A stretch of 43,764 bases of DNA from Ruminococcaceae bacterium UBA5905 (lineage in GTDB: Bacteria > Bacillota > Clostridia > Oscillospirales > Acutalibacteraceae). The DNA lies in NCBI GenBank assembly GCA_002431285.1, contig DJEF01000047.1, positions 49,805 through 93,568 of the forward strand, given 5' to 3'. How positions within the stretch are numbered: the stretch's first letter is position 1; the number at the start of each line of letters is the position of its first letter. Positions 26,866-34,258 of this stretch are shown piece by piece. The translations under genes and the position numbers were made by a program. The notes beneath the pieces are model-generated. The model was not told the origin of the DNA. It did not search any database and saw only the letters and a program-made list of their open reading frames with translations.

Positions 26866-26869
26866 GTAT
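26849..26869. promoter_or_regulatory. Candidate PadR operator
   Basis: 21-base palindrome (starts ATACTTCGT, ends ACGATGTAT) with 8 of 10 symmetric pairs, centred on 26859 and covering the spacer and the -10 box. A PadR protein is encoded directly downstream, so autorepression is likely. Confidence 0.6.
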
Positions 26870-26889
26870 AACATGAAAGGAGGTATAAT

Positions 26890-27210
26890 ATGGACGGTCA
26901 GCTGAAACGGGGGCTTCTGGACGTCTGCGTCCTGGCGGCGATCAAAAGCGAGGATTCATACGGCTATAAGATCATTAAGGATATGAAGCCGTATATTGAG
27001 CTTTCCGAATCGACCCTGTACACCATTCTGAAACGCCTGGAAACGGCACATATGCTGACGGTGCGCACCGCGGAACACGGCGGCCGACTTAGAAAATACT
27101 ACCACATCACCGAAGAGGGACAGCAGCGCATCCGGGAGTTTCAGGTTGAGTGGAAAGAAATTTTAGCCATTTATCAATTTGTGACCAAGGAGGACGAAGG
27201 TAATGTCTAA
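26890..27210 (+). CDS. PadR family transcriptional regulator
   Basis: 106 residues: a PadR winged helix with the typical start (LKRGLLDVCVLAAIKSEDSYGYKIIKDM), the recognition region SESTLYTILKRLETAHMLTV, and a wing with GGRLRKYYHITEEGQQRI. Small PadR of the class paired with DUF1700 proteins. AAAGGAGG lies 6 bases before the start. Its end overlaps the DUF1700 gene by 8 bases. Confidence 0.93.
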   Translation: MDGQLKRGLLDVCVLAAIKSEDSYGYKIIKDMKPYIELSESTLYTILKRLETAHMLTVRTAEHGGRLRKYYHITEEGQQRIREFQVEWKEILAIYQFVTKEDEGNV

Positions 27211-27802
27211 ACAGGATTTTCTTACACGGTTGCGGAAAGGCTTATCCGGGCTGCCGCAAGACGATATCGAGGAACGTCTGAACTTTTACGGGGAAATGCT
27301 TGAGGATCGAATGGAAGAAGGGCTTTCGGAAGAGAACGCGGTCGCCGCAATCGGCGATGTAGAAGAGATCGTCCGGCAGACGGTCGCTGACATTCCTCTT
27401 ACGAAAATCGCCAAGGAAAGGATAAAGCCGAAAAGAGACCTGAAAGCATGGGAGATCGTGCTCATAGCGCTGGGCTCGCCGCTGTGGCTTTCTCTGGGCA
27501 TTGCCGTGGCTGCCGTGGTTTTCGCGCTCTACGTGTCGTTGTGGGCGATAATGGTATCGTTGTGGGCGGTCTTTGGATCGCTGGTGGTCTGCGCAGTCGC
27601 CAGCGTACCGGCGTGTGTAGTTTTTGCCGTAGGCGGCAGCGGTGCGCCGGGGCTCGCGTTGCTTTCCGCAGGAATTGTCTGCGCGGGGCTCTCCATCTTT
27701 CTGTTCTATGGCTGCAAGGAGGCAACGAAGGGCATCCTGGCGCTGACGAAGAACACGACCCTATGGGTGAAACACGGCATTATGAAAAAGGAGGAAGCCT
27801 AA
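27203..27802 (+). CDS. DUF1700 (HAAS) membrane protein
   Basis: 199 residues. The N-terminal 65 or so residues form the HAAS domain (FLTRLRKGLSGLPQDDIEERLNFYGEMLEDRMEEGLSEENAVAAIGDVEEIV), followed by about four membrane segments. Proteins of this family are nearly always next to a PadR regulator and are thought to be its membrane sensor or partner. It overlaps padR by 8 bases and shares one base pair of its stop with the start of the DUF4097 gene. Confidence 0.92.
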   Translation: MSKQDFLTRLRKGLSGLPQDDIEERLNFYGEMLEDRMEEGLSEENAVAAIGDVEEIVRQTVADIPLTKIAKERIKPKRDLKAWEIVLIALGSPLWLSLGIAVAAVVFALYVSLWAIMVSLWAVFGSLVVCAVASVPACVVFAVGGSGAPGLALLSAGIVCAGLSIFLFYGCKEATKGILALTKNTTLWVKHGIMKKEEA

Positions 27803-28764
27803 TGAAAACGGCAACAAAGATATGGCTTATCACAGCGGCGGCCCTTGTGCTGATCGGATGCATCCTTTTCGTTGGCGTCATGGCGACGCGGGAATGGAAT
27901 TTTACGAAGCTGTCAACAGTCCGATGCGAAACAAACACTTACGAAATCACCGAGGTATTCCACGACATATCGCTGCAAACCGACACCGCTGCTATCGTAT
28001 TCGCCTTGTCGAGCGACGGGAAATGCCGGGTGGAGTGCTACGAAGAAGAGAACGCAAAGCACACGGTTACCGTCCGAGAGGATACGCTTGTAATTCAGGC
28101 GTGCGACACCAGGCACTGGTACGATTATATCGGATTCCAGTTTGATTCGCCGCAGATCACGGTGTATCTTCCGAAAACGGCCTACGACGCCCTGACCATT
28201 CGCGAAAGCACCGGAAATGTGGAAATACCGAAAGACTTCACATTTGTGAACGCCGATATTTCTTTGACTACGGGAACCGTTGCCTTTTGCGCATCCGTTA
28301 CGGAGACAGGCAAAATCAAAACAAGCACGGGAGATATCCGGGTCGAAAAAACTTCCGCCGGCGCACTGGACCTCTCTGTCACCACGGGTGCGGTGACGGT
28401 TTCCGACGTGACCTGCCGGGACGATATAACCGTAGGCGTATCCACCGGTAACGCAAGTTTGCGCGACGTTGCGTGCCAAAACGTACATTCAAACGGAACC
28501 ACAGGAACCATCACCCTGGACCGCGTGATAGCGGCCAATATGTTCTCGATCGAGCGGACCACGGGCAATGTAAAATTCAGCGGGTGCGATGCCGCCGAAC
28601 TATCCGTAAAAACCAGTACAGGCCATGTATCCGGTAGCCTGCTTACGGACAAGGTGTTTATCACCGACACCGCCACCGGCAGGGTGAACGTTCCCAAAAC
28701 GGCAACCGGCGGCCAATGCATAATCAAAACCGGTACGGGCGATATCGACATAAAGATCGGCTAA
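27802..28764 (+). CDS. DUF4097 membrane-anchored beta-repeat protein
   Basis: 320 residues from the ATG that overlaps the DUF1700 stop (TAATG), with GGAGG before it; the frame is open upstream but inside the DUF1700 gene. One N-terminal membrane helix (about 6-28), then repeating units of about 20 residues built around STGN, TTGT, STGD, TTGA, STGH and GTGD turns, which fold into a right-handed beta-helix in the DUF4097/DUF4098 family. It is probably displayed outside the membrane. The PadR-DUF1700-DUF4097 order is a common Firmicute unit linked to envelope stress; the exact role is unknown. Confidence 0.92.
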   Translation: MKTATKIWLITAAALVLIGCILFVGVMATREWNFTKLSTVRCETNTYEITEVFHDISLQTDTAAIVFALSSDGKCRVECYEEENAKHTVTVREDTLVIQACDTRHWYDYIGFQFDSPQITVYLPKTAYDALTIRESTGNVEIPKDFTFVNADISLTTGTVAFCASVTETGKIKTSTGDIRVEKTSAGALDLSVTTGAVTVSDVTCRDDITVGVSTGNASLRDVACQNVHSNGTTGTITLDRVIAANMFSIERTTGNVKFSGCDAAELSVKTSTGHVSGSLLTDKVFITDTATGRVNVPKTATGGQCIIKTGTGDIDIKIG

Positions 28765-28776
28765 AAGCCAACAGAA

Positions 28777-28814
28777 ATGCACCCGGCAAGAGTTCCATGT
28801 CTTGCCGGGTGCAT
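28777..28814. terminator. Hairpin after the DUF4097 gene
   Basis: Perfect 15-bp stem (28777-28791 with 28800-28814), 8-nt loop, 12 bases after the stop. No U-run follows on the plus strand (AACTGTATA), so it may protect the 3' end or end transcription only weakly. Confidence 0.5.
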
Positions 28815-28916
28815 AACTGTATATAACACCGTTTACCGGGCGATCCGCCATCGCCCCCACAGCACAAGCCGAAACAGCCTTCATCAAGAATATCCCACCC
28901 GAAACCCGCGTTACAG

Positions 28917-28949
28917 AAAAACAGGCACGGAACCACGTTCCGTGCCTGT
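28917..28949 (-). terminator. Terminator of the perR-rubrerythrin operon
   Basis: Perfect 13-bp stem (28921-28933 with 28937-28949), 3-nt loop, followed on the minus strand by a U-run (28920-28917). It lies 35 bases after the rubrerythrin stop. Confidence 0.88.
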
Positions 28950-28983
28950 CGCCTGAACCGGCAAATCGCATTTCTGCGTTCGA

Positions 28984-29529
28984 TTACTTGCCGAAGTAGC
29001 GCTTCAGCAGGCCTTCGAATGCGCGGCCGTGCCGGGCTTCGTCCTTGGCCATTTCGTGAACTGTATCATGAATCGCGTCCAGATTCAGCTCCTTCGCCCG
29101 CTTGGCCAGCGCCATTTTGCCGTCGGTAGCGCCGTTCTCGGCATCCACCCGCATTTCCAGATTCTTCTTGGTGCTGTCGGTCACGACCTCGCCCAGCAGC
29201 TCGGCAAACTTTGCTGCATGTTCTGCCTCCTCATAGGCCGCTTTCTCCCAGTACAAGCCGATCTCCGGATACCCCTCACGGTGAGCGACCCGCGCCATCG
29301 CCAGATACATACCTACCTCCGAGCACTCGCCGGTGAAGTTGGCGCGCAGCCCTTCCACGATCTCCGGATCCACATCCCGGGCAATGCCGACCACGTGCTC
29401 CGCCGCCCAGGAACGCTCCGCCTTCTGCTCCACAAACTTGTCGGCACCGACGCCGCAGACCGGACAGACCTTCGGCGCTTCCTCGCCCTCATACACATAC
29501 CCACAGACGCTGCATACAAATTTTTTCAT
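28984..29529 (-). CDS. rbr: Reverse rubrerythrin (rubredoxin domain first)
   Basis: 181 residues from the ATG behind GGAGG. An N-terminal rubredoxin domain ([23 protein letters not shown], four Cys for one iron) precedes the four-helix diiron domain, whose ligands appear as [19 protein letters not shown] and [10 protein letters not shown]. This reversed order defines the reverse rubrerythrins of clostridia, which act in the cytoplasm as NADH-dependent peroxidase or oxygen-reducing terminal components. It follows the PerR-like gene by 18 bases in one unit; in Clostridium acetobutylicum reverse rubrerythrins are under PerR control, which fits. Confidence 0.93.
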   Translation of the reverse strand: MKKFVCSVCGYVYEGEEAPKVCPVCGVGADKFVEQKAERSWAAEHVVGIARDVDPEIVEGLRANFTGECSEVGMYLAMARVAHREGYPEIGLYWEKAAYEEAEHAAKFAELLGEVVTDSTKKNLEMRVDAENGATDGKMALAKRAKELNLDAIHDTVHEMAKDEARHGRAFEGLLKRYFGK

Positions 29530-29547
29530 ACCGATTACCTCCATAAT

Positions 29548-29970
29548 TTAATTGATTTTTTCTAGTATTTCCCGGCAAGCGGGACAATAACCGCTGAAAG
29601 TGATTTCCTCCCCCGTGACCGCATACCCTTTCGGCCGAAGCGACTCCACCGCAACTCTATCCAGGGGCACATCGCTGATCTGACCGCATCCGTTGCACCG
29701 GAAATGTCCATGAGGCGTCATGCCGGCATCGTAGCGTTTTTCCTCTGTCCCCGGGGACAGCTCCCACACCAGATGCGCCTGAACCAACGCGTGCAGGGTA
29801 TTATATACGGTAGTACGGGAAAATGTGGGATGCTCCCGGCTCAGCGCCGCATACACATCCTCGGCCGCCGGGTGCTTATGCTCCAGCAGGTAGGCGTAGA
29901 CCGCCAAACGCTGCTGCGTCGGACGCACCCCATGCTCCGACAAACGGGCCGCTATTTCCTGTGCTGTCAT
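29548..29970 (-). CDS. perR: Fur family regulator, PerR-like
   Basis: 140 residues from the ATG 5 bases after GGAGG; an ATG four codons upstream contains that ribosome site and is less likely. Recognition helix FSRTTVYNTLHALVQ. The regulatory metal ligands of PerR are matched: His in HPAAEDVY, Asp in RYDAG, His-x-His in HGHF and Asp in ISDVP, where Fur usually has Glu. Structural zinc Cys pairs are CNGC and CPAC. This supports peroxide sensing by metal-catalysed His oxidation. First gene of the operon with the reverse rubrerythrin, its natural target. Confidence 0.9.
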   Translation of the reverse strand: MTAQEIAARLSEHGVRPTQQRLAVYAYLLEHKHPAAEDVYAALSREHPTFSRTTVYNTLHALVQAHLVWELSPGTEEKRYDAGMTPHGHFRCNGCGQISDVPLDRVAVESLRPKGYAVTGEEITFSGYCPACREILEKIN

Positions 29971-30008
29971 GGCATCCTCCATTCCGTAATCATTTCTGTT
30001 TTGTACTG

Positions 30009-30024
30009 ATTACAAATATATAAT
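30009..30024. promoter_or_regulatory. Candidate PerR operator
   Basis: AT-rich imperfect palindrome ATTACA-AATA-TATAAT that overlaps the -10 of the perR promoter. It only loosely resembles the Bacillus PerR box TTATAATNATTATAA, so the assignment rests mainly on position. Confidence 0.4.
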
Positions 30025-30048
30025 ACATCCACTTTTATAATTTGTCAA
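30020..30048 (-). promoter_or_regulatory. Promoter of the perR-rubrerythrin operon
   Basis: On the minus strand TTGACA (30048-30043), 17 bases, TATTAT (30025-30020). Confidence 0.85.
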
Positions 30049-30049
30049 G

Positions 30050-30280
30050 AGCTTTTTTGAATTTTTTTGATTTCTATGAGACGGTCAGAAACAGCAGGCA
30101 TTCCCACCGGGCAAGAGCCCCATGTTCCCGCGGCTTTTGACCGGTAATCCGAGATTCCGCCGCGATGCGCATGAAATGCACGAAAGAACGCAAAATACGG
30201 CCAAAGGGCCCCCTATGGCAACGATGCAGAATACAAACGATTGATATCCCCTGCTTGCCGGGTCCAACCACTGCATAAAG
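30050..30280. other. Intergenic between two minus-strand units
   Basis: About 230 bases. The left end is very T-rich on the plus strand. No open frame with a ribosome site and no known RNA element is seen. Confidence 0.45.
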
Positions 30281-30316
30281 AGAACGACCGGGCGCCTGTT
30301 GGCGTCCGGTCGTTCT
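30281..30316 (-). terminator. Hairpin terminator of the second padR operon
   Basis: 16-bp stem with one G-U pair (30281-30296 with 30301-30316), TGTT loop, 30 bases after the last gene; the minus-strand tail is CTTTATG, a weak U-run. Confidence 0.6.
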
Positions 30317-30346
30317 TCAAACGATCCGTTTCTGTCACGCATCGCT

Positions 30347-31048
30347 TTACGGATGTGTCAAGGAAAACTTCTCATACTGCTTTCGGTTATGGCGAAAAAA
30401 GCCGCGCACGGTCATCAGCACAAGCCCGCCCATGATCCCGTAATAGGCCGGCAGAGCCAACACCCATGCGCTCTGTGGCAGGCATTGCCGCACGACGGCG
30501 GCATCCAGAAGAATATAGATCAGCAAGCGGTGACTGTCCGCCACAAACGGACGGAGCATGGCGGCACGAGCAACCACCAGCGCCACACCCAGCACCAGCT
30601 TTGGCGCGTCCTTTGCGCTGCACAGCTCCGTCCCGATCGTCACAAGCCCGCACAGATAGATCGTCCCGTGACAGGCCATGGAGACATACACCTCCACCGG
30701 TGCATACGCTACATACAACGGCCCGCCTGCCGTGATCATCGCCAGATAATAGAAAAAACCGGCCATCAGCCCGGAATAGGCCGCCCAGCTGTGCAGCCCT
30801 TTTCCGGGAATCAGCAAAATCACGGGAACCACGAAATAGGCAACCGTAGAAAACTCGACCGGCAGCTGAGCCGTTCCCTCCATCAGCGGATATATGACGC
30901 CGTAGCGCAGCAGATTGCCACACAGCAATACCGTGCACAAAACCGAGATGATCTGTCGACGCTGCTGTTTCGGGCGTTGACACAACCGATAGGCCGCTAC
31001 GTTGATACAGCCGAAAAACACCAGCGCCACTGCATTCAGGCCATACAT
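30347..31048 (-). CDS. Polytopic membrane protein of unknown function
   Basis: 233 residues with about seven hydrophobic segments and a basic C-terminal tail (FFRHNRKQYEKF). The LPVEFSTVAYFVVPVILLI and GLMAGFFYYLAMI stretches recall the LPxxxCS pattern of the YwaF/TMEM164-like membrane family, but the match is weak and I do not assign it. Third gene of the PadR-DUF1700 unit, in the place that DUF4097 holds in the other copy; it starts 12 bases after the DUF1700 stop with GAGGTGA as ribosome site. Confidence 0.75.
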   Translation of the reverse strand: MYGLNAVALVFFGCINVAAYRLCQRPKQQRRQIISVLCTVLLCGNLLRYGVIYPLMEGTAQLPVEFSTVAYFVVPVILLIPGKGLHSWAAYSGLMAGFFYYLAMITAGGPLYVAYAPVEVYVSMACHGTIYLCGLVTIGTELCSAKDAPKLVLGVALVVARAAMLRPFVADSHRLLIYILLDAAVVRQCLPQSAWVLALPAYYGIMGGLVLMTVRGFFRHNRKQYEKFSLTHP

Positions 31049-31060
31049 CGCTCCGTCACC

Positions 31061-31783
31061 TCAATTCCGGAACCATCCCCAGGTATGCCAGAATTCCGGC
31101 GCACCGGCAGAGAGACTGCACGCCACATAGCCCAGGACGAAGCAGACCGCAAACAGCAGCAGCGCGGTCAATGCCACCGTGCGCAGCTGACGCTTTTTCC
31201 GGGGAACGAACTGCGGTGCGATCGGGAGACCGGGCAGTACCGCGCCGCCGCGGCTCCGGGCCAGCATATTTTGGCGGAACCGACCATAGGAACGGAATAT
31301 CTGGCGGCAAAAAGCGCCGTACCAGATACACCCGACCACAGACAGCACACACAGCGCCGCCAAACTCAATCCAAGTATGGCTCCGCACCAATACGGCATG
31401 GGCGGCAGAGAAACAAACGCCAACCGCTCCAAATTGCCGATCAGGCACACACCGGTCAATCCAAAGGACAGCACACACGCAGCCAGCACCACGCCAAACG
31501 CAACCAGCAGGACTGCAAAAATGCCGAAAAACAGATCGACCCAACCCAGCCACAGCCAGGTCAAAGCCGCCGTGTGCTTCACCCCCGCCGGGGCGACCGC
31601 ACCGAACTGTGCCGCCACTGCAACCGGGTCGCCCAGCCGGGCGGCGATCTCCTCATCCGTGTACCCGTCGGCCAGCTTGAACGCAAAATGCTGCTCATAT
31701 TCATCCACCACATCGGCTACATCGGCGACATTTCTCTTACGCAGCTCCGATGCAAGCTGCGTCATAAATTCACTCTTAGTCAT
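31061..31783 (-). CDS. DUF1700 (HAAS) membrane protein, second copy
   Basis: 240 residues from the ATG 9 bases after GGAGG. HAAS domain at the N-terminus (MTKSEFMTQLASELRKRNVADVADVVDEYEQHFAFKLADGYTDEEIAARLGDPVAVAAQFG is the region; about 1-60), then about four membrane segments, with a basic cytoplasmic loop (RSYGRFRQNMLARSRGG) before the last. Compared with the copy at 27203 the membrane part is longer and different in sequence. Its start overlaps the PadR stop by 8 bases, the same overlap seen in the other unit. Confidence 0.88.
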   Translation of the reverse strand: MTKSEFMTQLASELRKRNVADVADVVDEYEQHFAFKLADGYTDEEIAARLGDPVAVAAQFGAVAPAGVKHTAALTWLWLGWVDLFFGIFAVLLVAFGVVLAACVLSFGLTGVCLIGNLERLAFVSLPPMPYWCGAILGLSLAALCVLSVVGCIWYGAFCRQIFRSYGRFRQNMLARSRGGAVLPGLPIAPQFVPRKKRQLRTVALTALLLFAVCFVLGYVACSLSAGAPEFWHTWGWFRN

Positions 31784-32096
31784 TCCACTCATCCTCCAAT
31801 AATGATTGTACAGACCGGGCAAATTGCAGATACGCCGCGCGATCCTCCGCATAGGTGTCCCGGCCAAGCTGTGTGAGCGTGTAGTATTTGCGAGGCGGCC
31901 CGCCGCTCTCCTCTTGCAGATAGGTGGTGAGCAGTCCGTCGGTCTTGAGCTTCCGCAGGATCGGGTAAACCGTCCCGTCGGCAATGTCTATATGCCGGGA
32001 CAGGTAATCGGATATTTCATATCCGTAGCAATCCCGCCTGTGCAGCAGCGACAGCACGCACAATTCCAGCACGCCCTTTTTATACTGCGTATTCAC
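31776..32096 (-). CDS. PadR family transcriptional regulator, second copy
   Basis: 106 residues from a GTG 7 bases after GGAGGG, the same length as the other PadR in this window. Typical PadR start (QYKKGVLELCVLSLLHRRDCYGYEISDYLSRH), recognition segment ADGTVYPILRKLKTDGLL and wing EESGGPPRKYYTLTQLGRD. Its promoter carries a palindrome that is a likely self-operator. Confidence 0.92.
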   Translation of the reverse strand: MNTQYKKGVLELCVLSLLHRRDCYGYEISDYLSRHIDIADGTVYPILRKLKTDGLLTTYLQEESGGPPRKYYTLTQLGRDTYAEDRAAYLQFARSVQSLLEDEWND

Positions 32097-32123
32097 GGAT
32101 ATCCCTCCTTTTCTCTGTTTCAC

Positions 32124-32146
32124 ACTACTATATTATATTCAGTAGT
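32124..32146. promoter_or_regulatory. Candidate operator of the second PadR
   Basis: Inverted repeat ACTACT (32124-32129) and AGTAGT (32141-32146) with 11 bases between, enclosing the -10 box. Its sequence differs from the palindrome at 26849, so the two PadR proteins probably have separate specificities. Confidence 0.55.
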
Positions 32147-32159
32147 TACAAAATGTCAA
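32132..32159 (-). promoter_or_regulatory. Promoter of the second padR operon
   Basis: On the minus strand TTGACA (32159-32154), 16 bases, TATAAT (32137-32132). Confidence 0.85.
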
Positions 32160-32257
32160 GTGTTTTTTGAAAATATGTTTTTTAACGGTTTTCAGCTATT
32201 TTATCTGGTGTCAGCCACTTTTCTCCATCGCAGATCATCGCCAACAGGCTCGATAGT

Positions 32258-32302
32258 GGCAAACCCGGTCACGGCAAGCCCGGTTGCGGTAAACCCGGTT
32301 AA
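32258..32302. repeat. Three tandem 15-base repeats
   Basis: Three back-to-back units: GGCAAACCCGGTCAC, GGCAAGCCCGGTTGC, GGTAAACCCGGTTAA. The core is GGYAARCCCGGT. They lie between the second padR promoter and the terminator of the GTPase operon, in a 270-base stretch with no gene. Confidence 0.8.
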
Positions 32303-32435
32303 AGTTCTCCAAAGTTATGTACGCAATTCGAGCACAACGCAATGTAGCAGAAAATGTAAGCACTATTTATCAATTTAGAATACAATGACAGAATTCCGCA
32401 AATACGAGGCGAAAAGCTTTACCTTTTCTACTCAT

Positions 32436-32482
32436 AACAAAAAGCACTCCCATGACCGTAGGCTCATACGGCCGGGAGTGCT
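32436..32482 (-). terminator. Terminator of the GTPase-GAP1 operon
   Basis: Arms 32443-32451 and 32474-32482 form a 9-bp outer stem, with an inner CCGTA/TACGG stem; on the minus strand a U-rich tail (TTTTGTT) follows. It lies 25 bases after the last gene of the operon. Confidence 0.85.
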
Positions 32483-32506
32483 CCTGAGCAATCCATTTAA
32501 TTGTCT

Positions 32507-34243
32507 TTATCCCATTTCCTCCGGGGCATCCGTTGCCGGCTGCGTATCATCGCTTTCCGGTCTCCGGAACACCCGCGCACGGGGAGCGCCCACCGATGCA
32601 CTCTCCGTCAGCTCCTCACCGGAGAACCACCGCTTATCCGTGAAAATCAGCCCGGACTCGTCCTCACACACCAAATGCAGGCAGTCGTTACGCGGTTCAA
32701 TGCGGTTCTCCTGCTCCTCGCCAACGCGCAGCTCCATCACGGTTTCCTTATTCTCCTGCCAATAGCACCAGGCTTTTACGATGTTGGCCTTTTCCGATTT
32801 GGCATACAGGGTCAGCGTGATGGCGCCGCTCTCACGAACCCCCTCGGCCGCGATCCCCTCCGAAGCCGAAAGGGCATTGTCCACCGTATACCGCACCCGG
32901 ATGGACGACCGCCCGGCAGAGGACAGGAGCAGCAGAACGACCGGGGCAAGGATCATCAGGCGCATGGCGTAGTGGTTGACCGCCCGCCGCACATTGTTGA
33001 AATGAATGATCCATAGCGCACAGGTAGTAAGCAGATACACAGCTCCGATCCACAGATAGCTGCCGATAAACCGACACCGCATCGAAGCCGTCACTGCGGC
33101 ATAAACGGTCAGGAGCGTCAGCAGCACCTGCCAGAAACCCCACTGCCGGTATGCTTTATCTGCGGCTTTGGAACCGCTGTCCCCGCTGCATCGGATCAGT
33201 ATGTAGGCAGCACTCAAGGCCAAAACGGCATACGGCAGAAGCCGCCCATAATAGAACGCAACCGGCGCCCCCAGAAGCAACGCCAACAGAACCGCCAGAC
33301 GCAGATTCACCCGCGAGAGCGAACGATCCAGAAATTCGATCTCCTCATCCTCCACATCAAAGGACAGATAGAGCAGAGCCACCACGACAAACGCCATAAA
33401 AAGCAGGAAACCGTACTTTGTCGGCAGCGCCGAGGTGATCCAGACAAAAGCTGTGCCGAAAAGCAGGACAATATACAACCGGGTGTCCGTTTCCCATGCT
33501 TTACCCCTGGCACGCAGCACGGCGGATTCCACAATTCCGAGGAAGAACAGCACCAGCAGGATCACCGCCTGATACCACTCAATCCGTTCAAACGCCATGG
33601 AACCGCGGAGCCGTTCGATCACCGCCACAGCCGCATCGGGATACAGACAGCAGCCGACCGCAAACAGCACAAACCAGGCCACCGCCCACAGATACACCCG
33701 CCGCGCCTCGTCTTCATCATTTTTAAGTGCAATCAATTCAAGGATTAGACTTACAGCGGCGACGCAGCAAAGCGGCAGCAGCAAACTTGTCTTGTTCCAT
33801 GCCACAAACAGGTAGGAACAGCCCACCGTGCCGCCTATGAGGATCCCGTAGCGCAGGAGCGCGGCAAACGGGTATATGTGCTTACTGAACGAGCCCAGCA
33901 TACCGTTGACCTTTACCGCGCAGAACACCGTCACGCCGAGGATGGCCAGTGCGCCGATCGCGATGCCCACATTCCGCGGAAAGAGCGCAGCCGTGGACAG
34001 CGCCCCCGCATAACACATCTGTATCAGCAGCATATCCAGCGCAAGCGCTCCCACTAAACTGCCGACCGCATCGGTGATCGTAGAGTTTTTATCCTCCGCA
34101 CCGACAAAACGCAGGAAATAGTAGCCCAGCGTCAGCCCCAGCGAGAGCCATCCCCACCGGGAATAGTGAAACAGCAGATACAGAATATTCACCAACGAAA
34201 AAATGGCCGTGGACAGCAGCAATTCCGGATTTTTAGTCTTCAT
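32507..34243 (-). CDS. Polytopic membrane protein with soluble C-terminal domain
   Basis: 578 residues, last gene of the operon. About thirteen hydrophobic segments fill residues 10-455, with short charged loops (KNDEDEARR, DVEDEEIEFLDRS). The last 120 or so residues are soluble and beta-rich, ending in a low-complexity acidic tail. I recognise no transporter or enzyme family. A strong GAGGGGGTGATG site precedes the ATG, 15 bases after the Sel1 protein gene. Being at the end of a GTPase/pseudokinase operon, it could be the membrane effector or the receptor of the system; both are inference. Confidence 0.85.
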   Translation of the reverse strand: MKTKNPELLLSTAIFSLVNILYLLFHYSRWGWLSLGLTLGYYFLRFVGAEDKNSTITDAVGSLVGALALDMLLIQMCYAGALSTAALFPRNVGIAIGALAILGVTVFCAVKVNGMLGSFSKHIYPFAALLRYGILIGGTVGCSYLFVAWNKTSLLLPLCCVAAVSLILELIALKNDEDEARRVYLWAVAWFVLFAVGCCLYPDAAVAVIERLRGSMAFERIEWYQAVILLVLFFLGIVESAVLRARGKAWETDTRLYIVLLFGTAFVWITSALPTKYGFLLFMAFVVVALLYLSFDVEDEEIEFLDRSLSRVNLRLAVLLALLLGAPVAFYYGRLLPYAVLALSAAYILIRCSGDSGSKAADKAYRQWGFWQVLLTLLTVYAAVTASMRCRFIGSYLWIGAVYLLTTCALWIIHFNNVRRAVNHYAMRLMILAPVVLLLLSSAGRSSIRVRYTVDNALSASEGIAAEGVRESGAITLTLYAKSEKANIVKAWCYWQENKETVMELRVGEEQENRIEPRNDCLHLVCEDESGLIFTDKRWFSGEELTESASVGAPRARVFRRPESDDTQPATDAPEEMG

Positions 34244-34258
34244 CTCATCACCCCCTCA

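Noticed and set aside
28600..28971. Minus-strand frame opposite the end of the DUF4097 gene
   Set aside because: It runs through the hairpin and the rubrerythrin terminator and has no ribosome site.
30299..31876. Plus-strand open frame of about 525 codons
   Set aside because: Gln/His/Arg-rich shadow of the DUF1700 and membrane protein genes.
32258..32302. CRISPR array
   Set aside because: Units are 15 bases, directly tandem, with no spacers and no cas genes nearby.
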